A stretch of 11,491 nucleotides of DNA from an uncultured Oscillospiraceae bacterium (GTDB taxonomy: Bacteria > Bacillota > Clostridia > Oscillospirales > Acutalibacteraceae). The stretch spans positions 1 to 11,491 of the forward strand of contig URED01000051.1 in the NCBI GenBank assembly GCA_900546785.1, read 5' to 3'. The stretch's first letter is position 1. Each line of letters begins with the position of its first letter. Positions 1 to 7,028 of this stretch are shown here, one piece after another. The notes under the pieces are model-generated. The model saw nothing but the letters and a program-made list of their open reading frames with translations, made no database searches and had not been told where the DNA came from. The translations under genes were made by a program, and so were the position numbers.

Positions 1-324
1 AAGAGTTACAAAAGATTAATCTTACTTCTTGTTATTTGCATCTTATTAAAAGCCGGGAGCTTTCTTTTTGACTATTATGCACCGGAATATCCGAATTTTT
101 GTGGGAGATATACCGTGCCCCTATTGAATACATTTACCAAGGATTGGATATTTTCGTTTTTGCATTTTATGAATTCATTTTTCTTCTTGCTTTTGCATCC
201 GGCAGATTTATTTTTAAAAGCAAAAATACCGAAGCACTGCATCATACGAATTTTGGAAACACTTAATAAACAGACAGCGATAAAAAGGATCCCGCGGAGC
301 ATAGCTCTGCGGGATCCTTTTTAG
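1..324 (+). CDS. Possible 3' end of a small membrane protein, cut by the left edge
   Basis: The first frame is open from base 1 to a TAG at 322-324, about 107 codons, with no start inside the window that has a ribosome binding site. The translation is rich in Leu, Ile and Phe, with a likely membrane segment near the beginning (LILLLVICILL) and a second hydrophobic stretch around FLHFMNSFFFLLL. The last dozen residues are encoded by the stem of the terminator at 282-322, which is unusual and suggests either a real C-terminus reading into the terminator, a decayed or frameshifted gene end, or a chance open frame in AT-rich DNA. The terminator would fit a plus-strand gene entering from the left. 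I do not recognise a family. Confidence is low because the opposite strand is open over part of the same stretch. Confidence 0.33.
   Translation, partial: KSYKRLILLLVICILLKAGSFLFDYYAPEYPNFCGRYTVPLLNTFTKDWIFSFLHFMNSFFFLLLHPADLFLKAKIPKHCIIRILETLNKQTAIKRIPRSIALRDPF
282..322. terminator. Strong bidirectional intrinsic terminator
   Basis: A 14-bp perfect outer stem (282-295 with 309-322) continues through one G-T pair and four more pairs to a 3-base ATA loop (301-303). The arms begin with five A and end with five T, so a U tract follows the GC-rich core on both strands. It lies between the open frame entering from the left and the convergent lipoprotein gene that ends at 356, and would serve both. 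Confidence 0.9.
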
Positions 325-355
325 TTTAATAATCATTCTATTGTTTAACTGAATG

Positions 356-2263
356 TTATTCCGCTGCCGTCTGTGTGTTATACTGAACGGGAGCATCCAG
401 AGTGATCCAATAATCTAATGTAAAGCAGTTGGAATTTACGACCTGGCGGACATCTGCACCCGGCGCAACACCAGTTACGGTGACGGTGCCGTTTGCAAGC
501 GCACTGTAAACCGCATCATAAGCCTGCTGATTTTCCTCTGCAACCGTGCTGAGGTACACGCCGTTATTGGAGCAATCGCCCGTATAATTGAAGCCGCCGC
601 GAAAATCCTGAAGGCAAGCTTTGACTGCCGAACCGTAATTCTTAACGGTTGTGGTCAAATAATTATCCCACGTAGTCTGCCAATTCTCTGCCCCTATGCC
701 GAGCTTGGAATAGCTGTAATTCCATGTTGCGTCGGAAACGGCATTACATTCCGGATTGCCGCCGGCGTATACGGCAGATACGCCTTCATCAAACATTTTT
801 TCAACCAAAGCCTGATAACGGTTTACCATGGTATATGTGGTTGACGGAAAATATTCGTTATCCATAACGATATCCGTGCTGAAGCCGTCCTCATCCGAAG
901 TTGACCAATGAGAGAATATATATCCCTCCTGCGGAACTGCGGCAACAACGGATACCACATCACCGGTAACATAGGAGCCGGAACCTGTGGATTCGCCGTT
1001 TCCGCCTTCGCCCGTTACAACGGTAACATCAAAAGTGGGCGCTTCGGATTCAACATATACGGGGGTAAGCGTGATATCCTGTGTAGCATCGGAAACATGG
1101 ACCCAGGTATCCCTGGCATTTATATCGTCTATAACGTCCTCGCCCTCGTCGCTGATCTCCCAGTGATCAAACACCATACCACTTTGAGGCGACGGTGCGA
1201 TAACGTTGCAGGACTCTCCTGCCATGATATACTGCGTTGAATAAACGGTGCCGTCCTCATAATTGACGGTTACGGGATATGTGGTGGAAGGCGCCTCGGC
1301 ATAAACAGCGGTAATGGTGCAATCGCACTCCTCAACAAGCAGATTCATCTCCGGTTCATCATCGGAAGAGATATTGACCTTACTGTCCCTTACACCCTCG
1401 GTATTGCTGACGCATTCCCAGTGATCAAACACCATGCCCTCCGGTGCGGGATCTGCCGTGATCGTTACATTTTGGCCCCAAGTATATGTACCTGAGCCGG
1501 AGCCGTTTTCAACCTGCACAATATAAACATCTTCTGATGATTCATCTATAGGAACATAATTTGCGGTAAGGGTAAAATCATAATTGTAATCAAGCAAAGG
1601 AGAATCATAATCCGCATAATCCATTGTTACGGGTATACCGAGCTGATCTGCCGCATACTGCGCACCCTGCACAAAGCCAGCGCCGTATGAGCTGGAAGAA
1701 TCCGAATTGACAGAGCCGAAATAGCCAAGCTTTGTGTTGCCGGAAATCACGGCGTCATAACCCGCAAGGAATCCGCTTTGAAGGGCATCGAATGAAACCG
1801 TCATAACATTTTGGATATAAGCGTCCGTTTCATCAGCCTGAGCATGGGGCGTACCGTCCACAAGAATAAAATTGACATCACTGAACTGCCTTGAAGTCTC
1901 ATAGACCGCAACCTCAAAAACATCAGTGGGGAGCACGATATACTGCGCGCCTCTTTCAACGGCAAGCTCTATATACTGGATAGCAGCCTCTGTGGAAAGG
2001 GTCTCCCCCTCTTCAACCGGTGGCTGATAATATCTGTATGTAATTTCTTCGCCCTCAGCGGCAGAGGCATTTACCTCTTCAACATAAGAAGTGATACCGC
2101 TCCAGGCGCTTTCGTTATAAGCGCCGTCATTAACGGTGCCGCCGTCCGTGATCATAACGATATCATAAGTAAGATCCTGTGAATGATTTGAGCAGCCTGC
2201 AAATGCAAACACACAGCTCAACACCATTGCAAAACACAAAAGTGAAGAAACAACTTTTTTCAT
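356..2263 (-). CDS. BMP-family substrate-binding lipoprotein with inserted InlB-type repeats
   Basis: The 635-residue product has a lipoprotein signal peptide (Lys2-Lys3, hydrophobic core, FAGC with the lipidated Cys at 24). Residues about 33-225 match the N-terminal half of the BMP/PnrA (Med) periplasmic-binding fold (DIVMITDGGTVNDGAYN; later FLAGYDAV and KLGYFGSV). Residues about 482-620 supply the C-terminal half (EGVSAVYAGG, LGIGAENW, VKNYGSAV). Between them lie about 250 residues with three tandem InlB/Flg_new-like modules, each with a [VI]F[DS]HW motif (278-282, 364-368, 449-453). BMP proteins usually bind nucleosides and feed an ABC importer, and are about 350 residues long; the extra length here is the insertion. 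The ATG at 2261-2263 has GGAGGG (2273-2278) nine bases upstream. No nucleoside ABC permease or ATPase is beside it, so its transporter must be elsewhere, or it acts as a surface binding or sensing protein. The ligand is unknown. Confidence 0.9.
   Translation of the reverse strand: MKKVVSSLLCFAMVLSCVFAFAGCSNHSQDLTYDIVMITDGGTVNDGAYNESAWSGITSYVEEVNASAAEGEEITYRYYQPPVEEGETLSTEAAIQYIELAVERGAQYIVLPTDVFEVAVYETSRQFSDVNFILVDGTPHAQADETDAYIQNVMTVSFDALQSGFLAGYDAVISGNTKLGYFGSVNSDSSSSYGAGFVQGAQYAADQLGIPVTMDYADYDSPLLDYNYDFTLTANYVPIDESSEDVYIVQVENGSGSGTYTWGQNVTITADPAPEGMVFDHWECVSNTEGVRDSKVNISSDDEPEMNLLVEECDCTITAVYAEAPSTTYPVTVNYEDGTVYSTQYIMAGESCNVIAPSPQSGMVFDHWEISDEGEDVIDDINARDTWVHVSDATQDITLTPVYVESEAPTFDVTVVTGEGGNGESTGSGSYVTGDVVSVVAAVPQEGYIFSHWSTSDEDGFSTDIVMDNEYFPSTTYTMVNRYQALVEKMFDEGVSAVYAGGNPECNAVSDATWNYSYSKLGIGAENWQTTWDNYLTTTVKNYGSAVKACLQDFRGGFNYTGDCSNNGVYLSTVAEENQQAYDAVYSALANGTVTVTGVAPGADVRQVVNSNCFTLDYWITLDAPVQYNTQTAAE
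1158..1435. repeat. Direct repeat pair inside the lipoprotein gene
   Basis: Twenty bases at 1158-1177 recur identically at 1416-1435, 258 bases (86 codons) apart and in the same frame. On the minus strand they encode MVFDHW plus most of the next Glu codon, in modules 2 and 1 of the inserted repeats. Identity extends to synonymous positions, suggesting duplication of the module within this gene. The third module (about 880-1035) has diverged. Confidence 0.85.
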
Positions 2264-2300
2264 TAACGATTACCCTCCGTCAAAAGAATATCACTAATTA

Positions 2301-2329
2301 ATAATACCAAAATTAGAGAAACTTTGCAA
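2301..2329 (-). promoter_or_regulatory. Promoter of the BMP lipoprotein gene
   Basis: On the minus strand TTGCAA (2324-2329) is followed by a 17-base spacer and TATTAT (2301-2306), preceded by TGG, which gives an extended -10 (TGnTATTAT). The expected start is about 30 bases before the ATG at 2263, leaving room for the GGAGGG site. It points away from the GntR promoter. Confidence 0.7.
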
Positions 2330-2411
2330 TAGGCATTTTGAGGATTGAGATATAAAAAGCCGGCGCCCGACCAACAGGTTATATAATTTGCAGAAATTTT
2401 AAGCATATGTA

Positions 2412-2440
2412 TTGACAATCGCGTTCATACTGTGTATACT
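2412..2440 (+). promoter_or_regulatory. Promoter of the GntR-ABC operon
   Basis: A perfect TTGACA (2412-2417), a 17-base spacer and TATACT (2435-2440). This near-consensus promoter would give strong expression unless repressed, and the operator palindrome begins within its -10 element. Confidence 0.85.
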
Positions 2441-2460
2441 GTATATATACAGTTAACTGT
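2429..2460. promoter_or_regulatory. Palindromic operator cluster, likely for the GntR repressor
   Basis: ACTGTATATATACAGT (2438-2453) is a perfect 16-base palindrome overlapping the -10 box and the expected transcription start. A second perfect palindrome, CAGTTAACTG (2450-2459), shares an arm with it. ACTGT or ACAGT half-sites occur at 2429, 2438, 2449 and 2456. Position and symmetry suit a dimeric repressor that blocks RNA polymerase; autoregulation by the adjacent YtrA-type GntR protein is the natural inference. Confidence 0.75.
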
Positions 2461-2474
2461 CAGGAGAAAACAAA

Positions 2475-2852
2475 ATGCTCATATTTATTAACAACCAAAG
2501 CGGAGTGCCTATATACGATCAGATCTATCAGCAGATCAAGGCGCAGATCATAAACGGAGAACTGGCGGAGGACGCTCCCCTGCCCTCTATCCGCAGCCTT
2601 GCAAAAGAGCTGCACATAAGCGTAATTACCACAAAACGCGCATATGAAGAGCTTGAAAAGGACGGATTTATATATACTGCGCCGGGGCGCGGCTCATTTG
2701 TTGCAAAAAAGAATACCGAGCTGCTGCGCGAGGAAACTTTAAAGCAGATCGAAGAACACCTTGACGTGGCTTTGAAGCTGGGCGCGGCATGCGGTTATGA
2801 CACAAACGACATAATAGACATACTGAGAACCCTGAATGAGGAGGAACAGTGA
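2475..2852 (+). CDS. GntR-family (YtrA subfamily) transcriptional repressor
   Basis: A 125-residue DNA-binding protein. Residues about 10-77 form a GntR winged helix: the recognition-helix region runs through LPSIRSLAKELHISVITTKR (36-55), followed by AYEELEKDGFIYT and the wing GRGSFVA (71-77). The remaining C-terminal 48 residues are short helices, as in YtrA-type regulators, not the large effector domains of FadR or HutC types. AGGAG (2462-2466) lies eight bases before the ATG. YtrA-type regulators typically repress their own operon with linked ABC exporters and respond to cell-envelope stress or drugs. The next gene starts at its stop codon, so the operon is translationally coupled. The inducer cannot be read from the sequence. 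Confidence 0.92.
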   Translation: MLIFINNQSGVPIYDQIYQQIKAQIINGELAEDAPLPSIRSLAKELHISVITTKRAYEELEKDGFIYTAPGRGSFVAKKNTELLREETLKQIEEHLDVALKLGAACGYDTNDIIDILRTLNEEEQ

Positions 2853-3688
2853 TGAACGCTGTTGAAGTAAAAGACCTGACAAAGAAATTTGAAGGCTTTA
2901 CACTTGATAAGATCAGTTTTACTTTGCCTGCCGGCTGCATAATGGGGCTTGTGGGCGAAAACGGCGCTGGGAAAAGCACCACGATCAAGCTGCTGCTCGA
3001 TATGCTCAGAAAGGACGGCGGCACGATATCTATTTTAGGGAAAGACGAAAAGCGCGTTTCAAAAGACGACATCGGCATAGTGTTTGACGAATGCCGTTTT
3101 CACGAGGCGTTTACGGCAAAGGATATAAACCGTGTGCTTAAAAATATTTATAAACGATGGGAAGAACAACGGTTCTTTGCTTATCTGAACAGACTTGACG
3201 TGCCGAGCGATAAAAGGATCAAGGAACTTTCAAGGGGAACGAAAATGAAGATCTCCATAGCCACGGCGCTGTGCCACGGGGCAAAGCTGCTTTTGCTTGA
3301 CGAGCCGACTTCGGCGCTTGACCCGGTTGTAAGAGACGAGATGCTGGATATATTCTATGATTTTATCAGCGATGAGGCGCATTCCATAATCATTTCCTCA
3401 CACATCGTGAGCGATCTGGAAAAGATATGTGATTACATTGCGTTTATGCACAAGGGCAGAATGATCCTGTGTGAGGAAAAAGACAAACTGCTTTCAGAAT
3501 GCGTGCTTGCGCAGATGAGCGATGCAGAATTTGCCGCGGCAGATAAAAAAGACATAATCGGGAGCCGCAAAACCCAGTTCGGCATCACGGCGGTCGTTAA
3601 GAAAAAAGCGGCAGCAAAGATTCAAAACACACAGCCGATCAATCTTGAGGATCTGTTTGTATATATGATAAGGGGTGAGCAGAGATGA
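2852..3688 (+). CDS. ABC transporter ATPase (YtrB-like)
   Basis: A 278-residue cytoplasmic nucleotide-binding subunit. It shows Walker A GENGAGKST (35-43), a degenerate signature LSRGTKMK (126-133) in place of LSGGQ, Walker B KLLLLDEP (145-152) with catalytic Glu151, the D-loop SALD (154-157) and the H-loop His184. The Q-loop glutamine is replaced in VFDECRFHE (77-85), as in other YtrB-like ATPases that I recall. Residues after about 215 form an extra C-terminal domain. The ATG at 2852 overlaps the GntR stop by one base and is seven bases from GAGGAGG (2838-2844); a GTG at 2849 is possible but too close to that site. It should energise the permease in the next gene, exporting or removing a membrane-active compound; the substrate is unknown. 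Confidence 0.92.
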   Translation: MNAVEVKDLTKKFEGFTLDKISFTLPAGCIMGLVGENGAGKSTTIKLLLDMLRKDGGTISILGKDEKRVSKDDIGIVFDECRFHEAFTAKDINRVLKNIYKRWEEQRFFAYLNRLDVPSDKRIKELSRGTKMKISIATALCHGAKLLLLDEPTSALDPVVRDEMLDIFYDFISDEAHSIIISSHIVSDLEKICDYIAFMHKGRMILCEEKDKLLSECVLAQMSDAEFAAADKKDIIGSRKTQFGITAVVKKKAAAKIQNTQPINLEDLFVYMIRGEQR

Positions 3689-4308
3689 AAGGACTTCTGA
3701 TAAAGGACGCGATACTGATCAAAAAATACTGCTTGTTTCATTTTTTCGTATCCATACTGTTTTTTGCCATATCCGTATTCGGACAGGAGAACCTGTTTTT
3801 CGGATATTATGCGGTAACCATGATCTCCATAATACCGATAACGATCTCCGCTTACGACGAACAAACGAAGTGGAACAGCTATGAAGCGATCTTGCCTGTG
3901 GGCAGAAAAAACATAGCCGCCGAAAAACACCTGATCACTCTATGTTTGGTTCTGCCGGTAACGCTGATCTATTCTGCAGTGCTGTATTTCGCAAAGGAAG
4001 AGAGCCTGAATACGTTTCTGTTAAACGCGGCGATGATGCTGCTGTTCGGAATCATATCACCGTGTATCATACTTCCGATCATCAGCAGATTCGGTTATCT
4101 GAAAGGCAGGATCATTAATTTTATAATAATAGCTATACTTGTGGTCATCGCGTCGATCTCCGCGTCCGCTTCCGGAATCATTGAAAGTACAGGCGGCATA
4201 AAGCTTACTGGGGGCGTTCTTGCGGCAATCCTGGCAGCTGCGGCAGTTCTGATTTTTATCGCTTCCCTATTGATATCGGCAGCAATATACAGCAAAAAAG
4301 AATTCTGA
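3685..4308 (+). CDS. ABC-2 type transporter permease
   Basis: A 207-residue integral membrane protein with about six predicted hydrophobic segments (roughly 17-32, 38-56, 83-102, 110-133, 143-162 and 177-201). It begins MKGLLIKD, the usual start of the ABC2_membrane_5-type permeases, and carries the loop DEQTKWNSYEAILPVGR (58-74) that those proteins keep between segments 2 and 3. The ATG overlaps the ATPase stop as ATGA (3685-3688), with AGGGG at 3671-3675, so the two subunits should be made together. With a single permease and a single ATPase gene, the transporter is probably a dimer of each. It ends at the terminator beginning at 4311. Confidence 0.88.
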   Translation: MKGLLIKDAILIKKYCLFHFFVSILFFAISVFGQENLFFGYYAVTMISIIPITISAYDEQTKWNSYEAILPVGRKNIAAEKHLITLCLVLPVTLIYSAVLYFAKEESLNTFLLNAAMMLLFGIISPCIILPIISRFGYLKGRIINFIIIAILVVIASISASASGIIESTGGIKLTGGVLAAILAAAAVLIFIASLLISAAIYSKKEF

Positions 4309-4310
4309 AA

Positions 4311-4343
4311 AAAGACCTCACGGCTGAATACCGTGAGGTCTTT
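4311..4343. terminator. Bidirectional intrinsic terminator
   Basis: A 13-bp perfect stem (4311-4323 with 4331-4343) around a 7-base loop. On the minus strand the stem is followed by TTTTTT; on the plus strand it ends in TTT followed by a pyrimidine-rich stretch. It lies between the convergent ABC permease and YhhN-family genes, only two bases after the permease stop. Confidence 0.88.
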
Positions 4344-4352
4344 CCTTCTATT

Positions 4353-5048
4353 TCAGATAAATATGATGGAGGCGGCAATCAGATACTGCCCGGCGTAATA
4401 GAGAAAATGATTTATGAACAGATGGATCGGTTTATCCCAGCCGCGGCTGAAATAGGTGAAATTCAGCACAACGTCTGACAGGGTGAACAGCACGGAGCCG
4501 ACCGCCATAACGATCATGGACTTTTCTTTGGTTACGAACGCGGCAAATATGGAAACCACCGTTGTAAGCGTAAGGAAAATCACATATGCCAGCACAACTT
4601 TTCTGTATTTGCCGTAATGCACTTTCATGATGTTTGCGGAAAAGACCGTTGTGCAGGCGATCGCAACAGCGATCACAACGCATATGAGCGCCCACCACCA
4701 CTTAAAGCTGTTGTGGTACATGACCGCACCCGAATAAAAGATATGACCCACAAGAAAGAACAGAAAACCCGCTTTCAGATAGGAATTCGCGTCCTGCGGA
4801 TAGATATATTTTAAATCAAGCGCGATATCGCCGCAAAGCCCGAGAATGCCGCCCATGATAAGCAACGAGCCGTATGCCGGGTAATTGTGCGGATTTGCGT
4901 TAAACGCAAAGACCATAGTAAGCAGATAGCAAAGGCTTGAAACGATCTTGAAAAAAAGATTGCGTATACTTGTACCCTTTGCCCTAAAGAACAAAAATAT
5001 ACTTGTAATCACTAAGCCTACGGATAAAGTTATGTAGTAATATGGCAT
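4353..5048 (-). CDS. YhhN/TMEM86-family membrane protein (lysoplasmalogenase-like)
   Basis: A 231-residue protein with about eight hydrophobic segments. It has the family's conserved polar positions within membrane segments: GLCGDIALD (70-78, Asp74 and Asp78), FLVGHIFY (98-105, His102) and the late GSVLFTLSDVVL (184-195, Asp192), followed by NHFLYYAGQYLIA (213-225). Characterised TMEM86 and bacterial YhhN homologues hydrolyse the vinyl-ether bond of lysoplasmalogens. That activity would make sense in an anaerobe, since many clostridia make plasmalogens, but it is inferred from the family. The ATG at 5046-5048 has AGGAGGG (5058-5064) inside the end of the MATE gene, and the two genes overlap by 19 bases, so they share a transcript. 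Confidence 0.82.
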   Translation of the reverse strand: MPYYYITLSVGLVITSIFLFFRAKGTSIRNLFFKIVSSLCYLLTMVFAFNANPHNYPAYGSLLIMGGILGLCGDIALDLKYIYPQDANSYLKAGFLFFLVGHIFYSGAVMYHNSFKWWWALICVVIAVAIACTTVFSANIMKVHYGKYRKVVLAYVIFLTLTTVVSIFAAFVTKEKSMIVMAVGSVLFTLSDVVLNFTYFSRGWDKPIHLFINHFLYYAGQYLIAASIIFI

Positions 5049-6403
5049 GGCTTAACACCCTCCTGTGATGTGACCAAGGCTTTGAATTTCTTCCTTTTCA
5101 TTAAGTATATCACAATAAGGGGTATATCTGCAAGTACCCATGCGCAGGGCCCTGCAAAGCAGACTGCCGCAAAGCCGAAAACAGGCGTAAAAACATAGGA
5201 AACGAGGATCCTGCCGATCAGTTCTCCTGCTCCGGCGATGGTATTTGCATACGTGTAACCAAGGCCCTGAAGCGTATTTCTGAATACAAACAGGATCGAA
5301 ACAAAAACATAGCACCCGCCGATCGTGTAAAGATACTGCCGGGCAAAGGACAAGATCTGTTCATTCGGTTCATCAACAAACCACTGTACCACATAAGGTC
5401 CTGCAAAGATAAGCACGGCGCTGCAAAAAACAGAAATAGCAACATCAAGCAGGAAAATATTTTTAACGGATTTCAGAATACGGTCATACTGCTTTGCACC
5501 GTAATTTTGCGAAACGAAGGTTGAATTGCTGACGCCGAGACCGCTCATCGGGATATTCATGACCTGCTCCACCCTGCCTGCGGCTGTTATTGCCGCGATG
5601 GCTGACGAGCCGAAAGCATTTATGGCGGTCTGAAGTACCATGGAGCCGACTGAAGTTATGGTGAACTGAAGTGAAACGGGTATGCCGAGCTTCAGCTGCT
5701 CTTTAACAGTCTTTGCGCTGAGCTTCAGATCGGATACCTGAACATGTAAAGGCTGTTCCTTTTTTAACACAAAAACGCCGGCAAACACTGCCGCAACGGC
5801 ATAAGAGATGACCGTGGCTACCGCCGCGCCCTCAACGCCCATGCCAAAAGTTTTCACAAACAAAATATCCAGCACAAGATTGACGATAACGCTTACAACA
5901 AGAAAATAGAGCGGTTTTTTACTGTCCCCGAGCGCGCGTGCGATACCCGTAAAATTATTAAAGAGCATCTGTATGGGCACGCCGAAATAGAGTATATTTA
6001 TGTAAGAGGAGGAAAGCTCAATAATATCGTTCGGCGTATTGATCAGGCGCAGGATAGGATCAGACACGATATGCGCAGCGACGGCAAAGATAACGCCGAT
6101 CAGAAAAGAGAGCGCGATGCTGCTGCCCGCATATTTATTCATTGCTTTATATTCCCCCGCACCGAACTTTTGGGCAATGGGGATCGTAAAACCGCTTGTC
6201 AGACCGAGCGCGGTGCCTATAATAAAGCTGTTTATGGAGCTGACATTGCCTACGGCGGCAAGCGCCTCAGTACTTACATATCTGCCGACGATGATATTAT
6301 CCACAAAACTGTAGGAATACTGCAACAAAGAACTGAGCATGATGGGCAGGGCAAACAGGATGACTGCCCTGACGGGATTGCCTTTCAGAAGGTCATTTTT
6401 CAT
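5030..6403 (-). CDS. MATE-family multidrug efflux transporter
   Basis: A 457-residue integral membrane protein of twelve expected segments. It starts with the typical DLLKGNP (4-10) and continues to LPIMLSSLLQYSYSFVDNIIVGR (19-41, conserved Asp35). Each half has the duplicated MATE features: FGAGE in the first and VSQNYGAKQYDR in the second. MATE proteins export cationic drugs and other compounds using Na+ or H+ gradients. The ATG at 6401-6403 lies seven bases from GGAGGT, so I prefer it to an upstream in-frame TTG at 6436 that has no ribosome site and lies in the promoter. The family is clear; the substrate is not. It is the first gene of a two-gene unit with the YhhN-like gene. Confidence 0.93.
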   Translation of the reverse strand: MKNDLLKGNPVRAVILFALPIMLSSLLQYSYSFVDNIIVGRYVSTEALAAVGNVSSINSFIIGTALGLTSGFTIPIAQKFGAGEYKAMNKYAGSSIALSFLIGVIFAVAAHIVSDPILRLINTPNDIIELSSSYINILYFGVPIQMLFNNFTGIARALGDSKKPLYFLVVSVIVNLVLDILFVKTFGMGVEGAAVATVISYAVAAVFAGVFVLKKEQPLHVQVSDLKLSAKTVKEQLKLGIPVSLQFTITSVGSMVLQTAINAFGSSAIAAITAAGRVEQVMNIPMSGLGVSNSTFVSQNYGAKQYDRILKSVKNIFLLDVAISVFCSAVLIFAGPYVVQWFVDEPNEQILSFARQYLYTIGGCYVFVSILFVFRNTLQGLGYTYANTIAGAGELIGRILVSYVFTPVFGFAAVCFAGPCAWVLADIPLIVIYLMKRKKFKALVTSQEGVKPCHITT

Positions 6404-6427
6404 ACCGCGCACCTCCGTTTTTTTAAC

Positions 6428-6455
6428 AGTATACAACCGCCTGAAAAAATGTCAA
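6428..6455 (-). promoter_or_regulatory. Promoter of the MATE-YhhN operon
   Basis: On the minus strand a perfect TTGACA (6450-6455), a 16-base spacer and TATACT (6428-6433). The -10 region contains TGTATACTGT, a 10-base string that also covers the -10 of the GntR operon (2433-2442). Confidence 0.75.
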
Positions 6456-6462
6456 TACATAT

Positions 6463-6491
6463 TTGAAGAATACGGTAAAATATGTTAAAAT
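6463..6491 (+). promoter_or_regulatory. Candidate promoter of the kinase-GNAT-HAD operon
   Basis: TTGAAG (6463-6468), a 17-base spacer and TAAAAT (6486-6491) with an upstream TG that makes an extended -10. Its -35 lies eight bases from the -35 of the divergent MATE promoter. The expected start is only about 12 bases before the ATG, so the untranslated leader would hold little more than the ribosome site. Confidence 0.5.
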
Positions 6492-6509
6492 CAATTGGTG
6501 GTGAGCATT

Positions 6510-7028
6510 ATGATCATACTGATTGCAGGCGCAACGCACACGGGTAAAACGCTGCTTGCGCAAAAGCTTCTTGAAAAATACAAATACCCATACCTTTCGC
6601 TCGACCATCTTAAAATGGGGCTTATCCGGAGCGGTAACACGGCGCTTACCCCCGAGGACGACGAAGAACTCACGTCCTATCTTTGGAACATTACCCGGGA
6701 AATCATCAAAACGGCAATAGAAAATAAGCAAAACCTGATCATCGAGGGCTGTTACATACCGTTTGACTATCAAAAAGAATTTGAGAATATGTACCTTGCT
6801 GAAATCAAATATATATGCCTGATCATGACCAAAGATTACATAGAGAAGAATTTTCAGCTTATCAAGAACAAAGCGAACGCCATTGAAAACAGGCTTGACG
6901 ATACCGGATTAAGCAAGGAAGAGCTGATGAAGGAAAACGAATATAACCTTGAAAAGGCAAAGCAATATGCCCTGCCCTATCTGCTTATTGATAATGAATA
7001 CGATATTGATCCGAATAAAATACTATGA
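6510..7028 (+). CDS. P-loop nucleotide/small-molecule kinase-like protein
   Basis: A 172-residue soluble protein. A P-loop GATHTGKT (7-14) follows a first hydrophobic strand, then LSLDHLKMGL (29-38) and a second strand NLIIEGCYIP (75-84) as in adenylate-kinase-like and zeta-toxin-like P-loop folds. Polar residues around NRLDDTG (127-133) could form the lid. The substrate is not evident; databases usually call such proteins AAA or adenylate kinase-like. The ATG at 6510 is chosen because GGTGGTGA (6497-6504), one mismatch from the ideal anti-SD complement, lies five bases ahead; in-frame TTG/GTG codons at 6495-6503 fall inside that site. The next gene overlaps it as ATGA. Confidence 0.8.
   Translation: MIILIAGATHTGKTLLAQKLLEKYKYPYLSLDHLKMGLIRSGNTALTPEDDEELTSYLWNITREIIKTAIENKQNLIIEGCYIPFDYQKEFENMYLAEIKYICLIMTKDYIEKNFQLIKNKANAIENRLDDTGLSKEELMKENEYNLEKAKQYALPYLLIDNEYDIDPNKIL

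Noticed and set aside
908..1240. Plus-strand open frame opposite the lipoprotein gene
   Set aside because: It is antisense to the well-supported repeat region, has no ribosome site, and its openness follows from the codon bias of the other strand.
1158..1435. Direct repeats as a CRISPR or mobile-element signature
   Set aside because: There are only two copies, they are in frame in a coding repeat module, and there is no spacer pattern or element end.
2350..2385. GC-rich stretch AAAAAGCCGGCGCC as a possible terminator or attenuator
   Set aside because: No convincing second arm or U tract follows; it lies between two divergent promoters, where no transcript needs to end.
2668..3078. Minus-strand open frame across the GntR/ATPase junction
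   Set aside because: It is antisense to two clear genes and has no family features or ribosome site.
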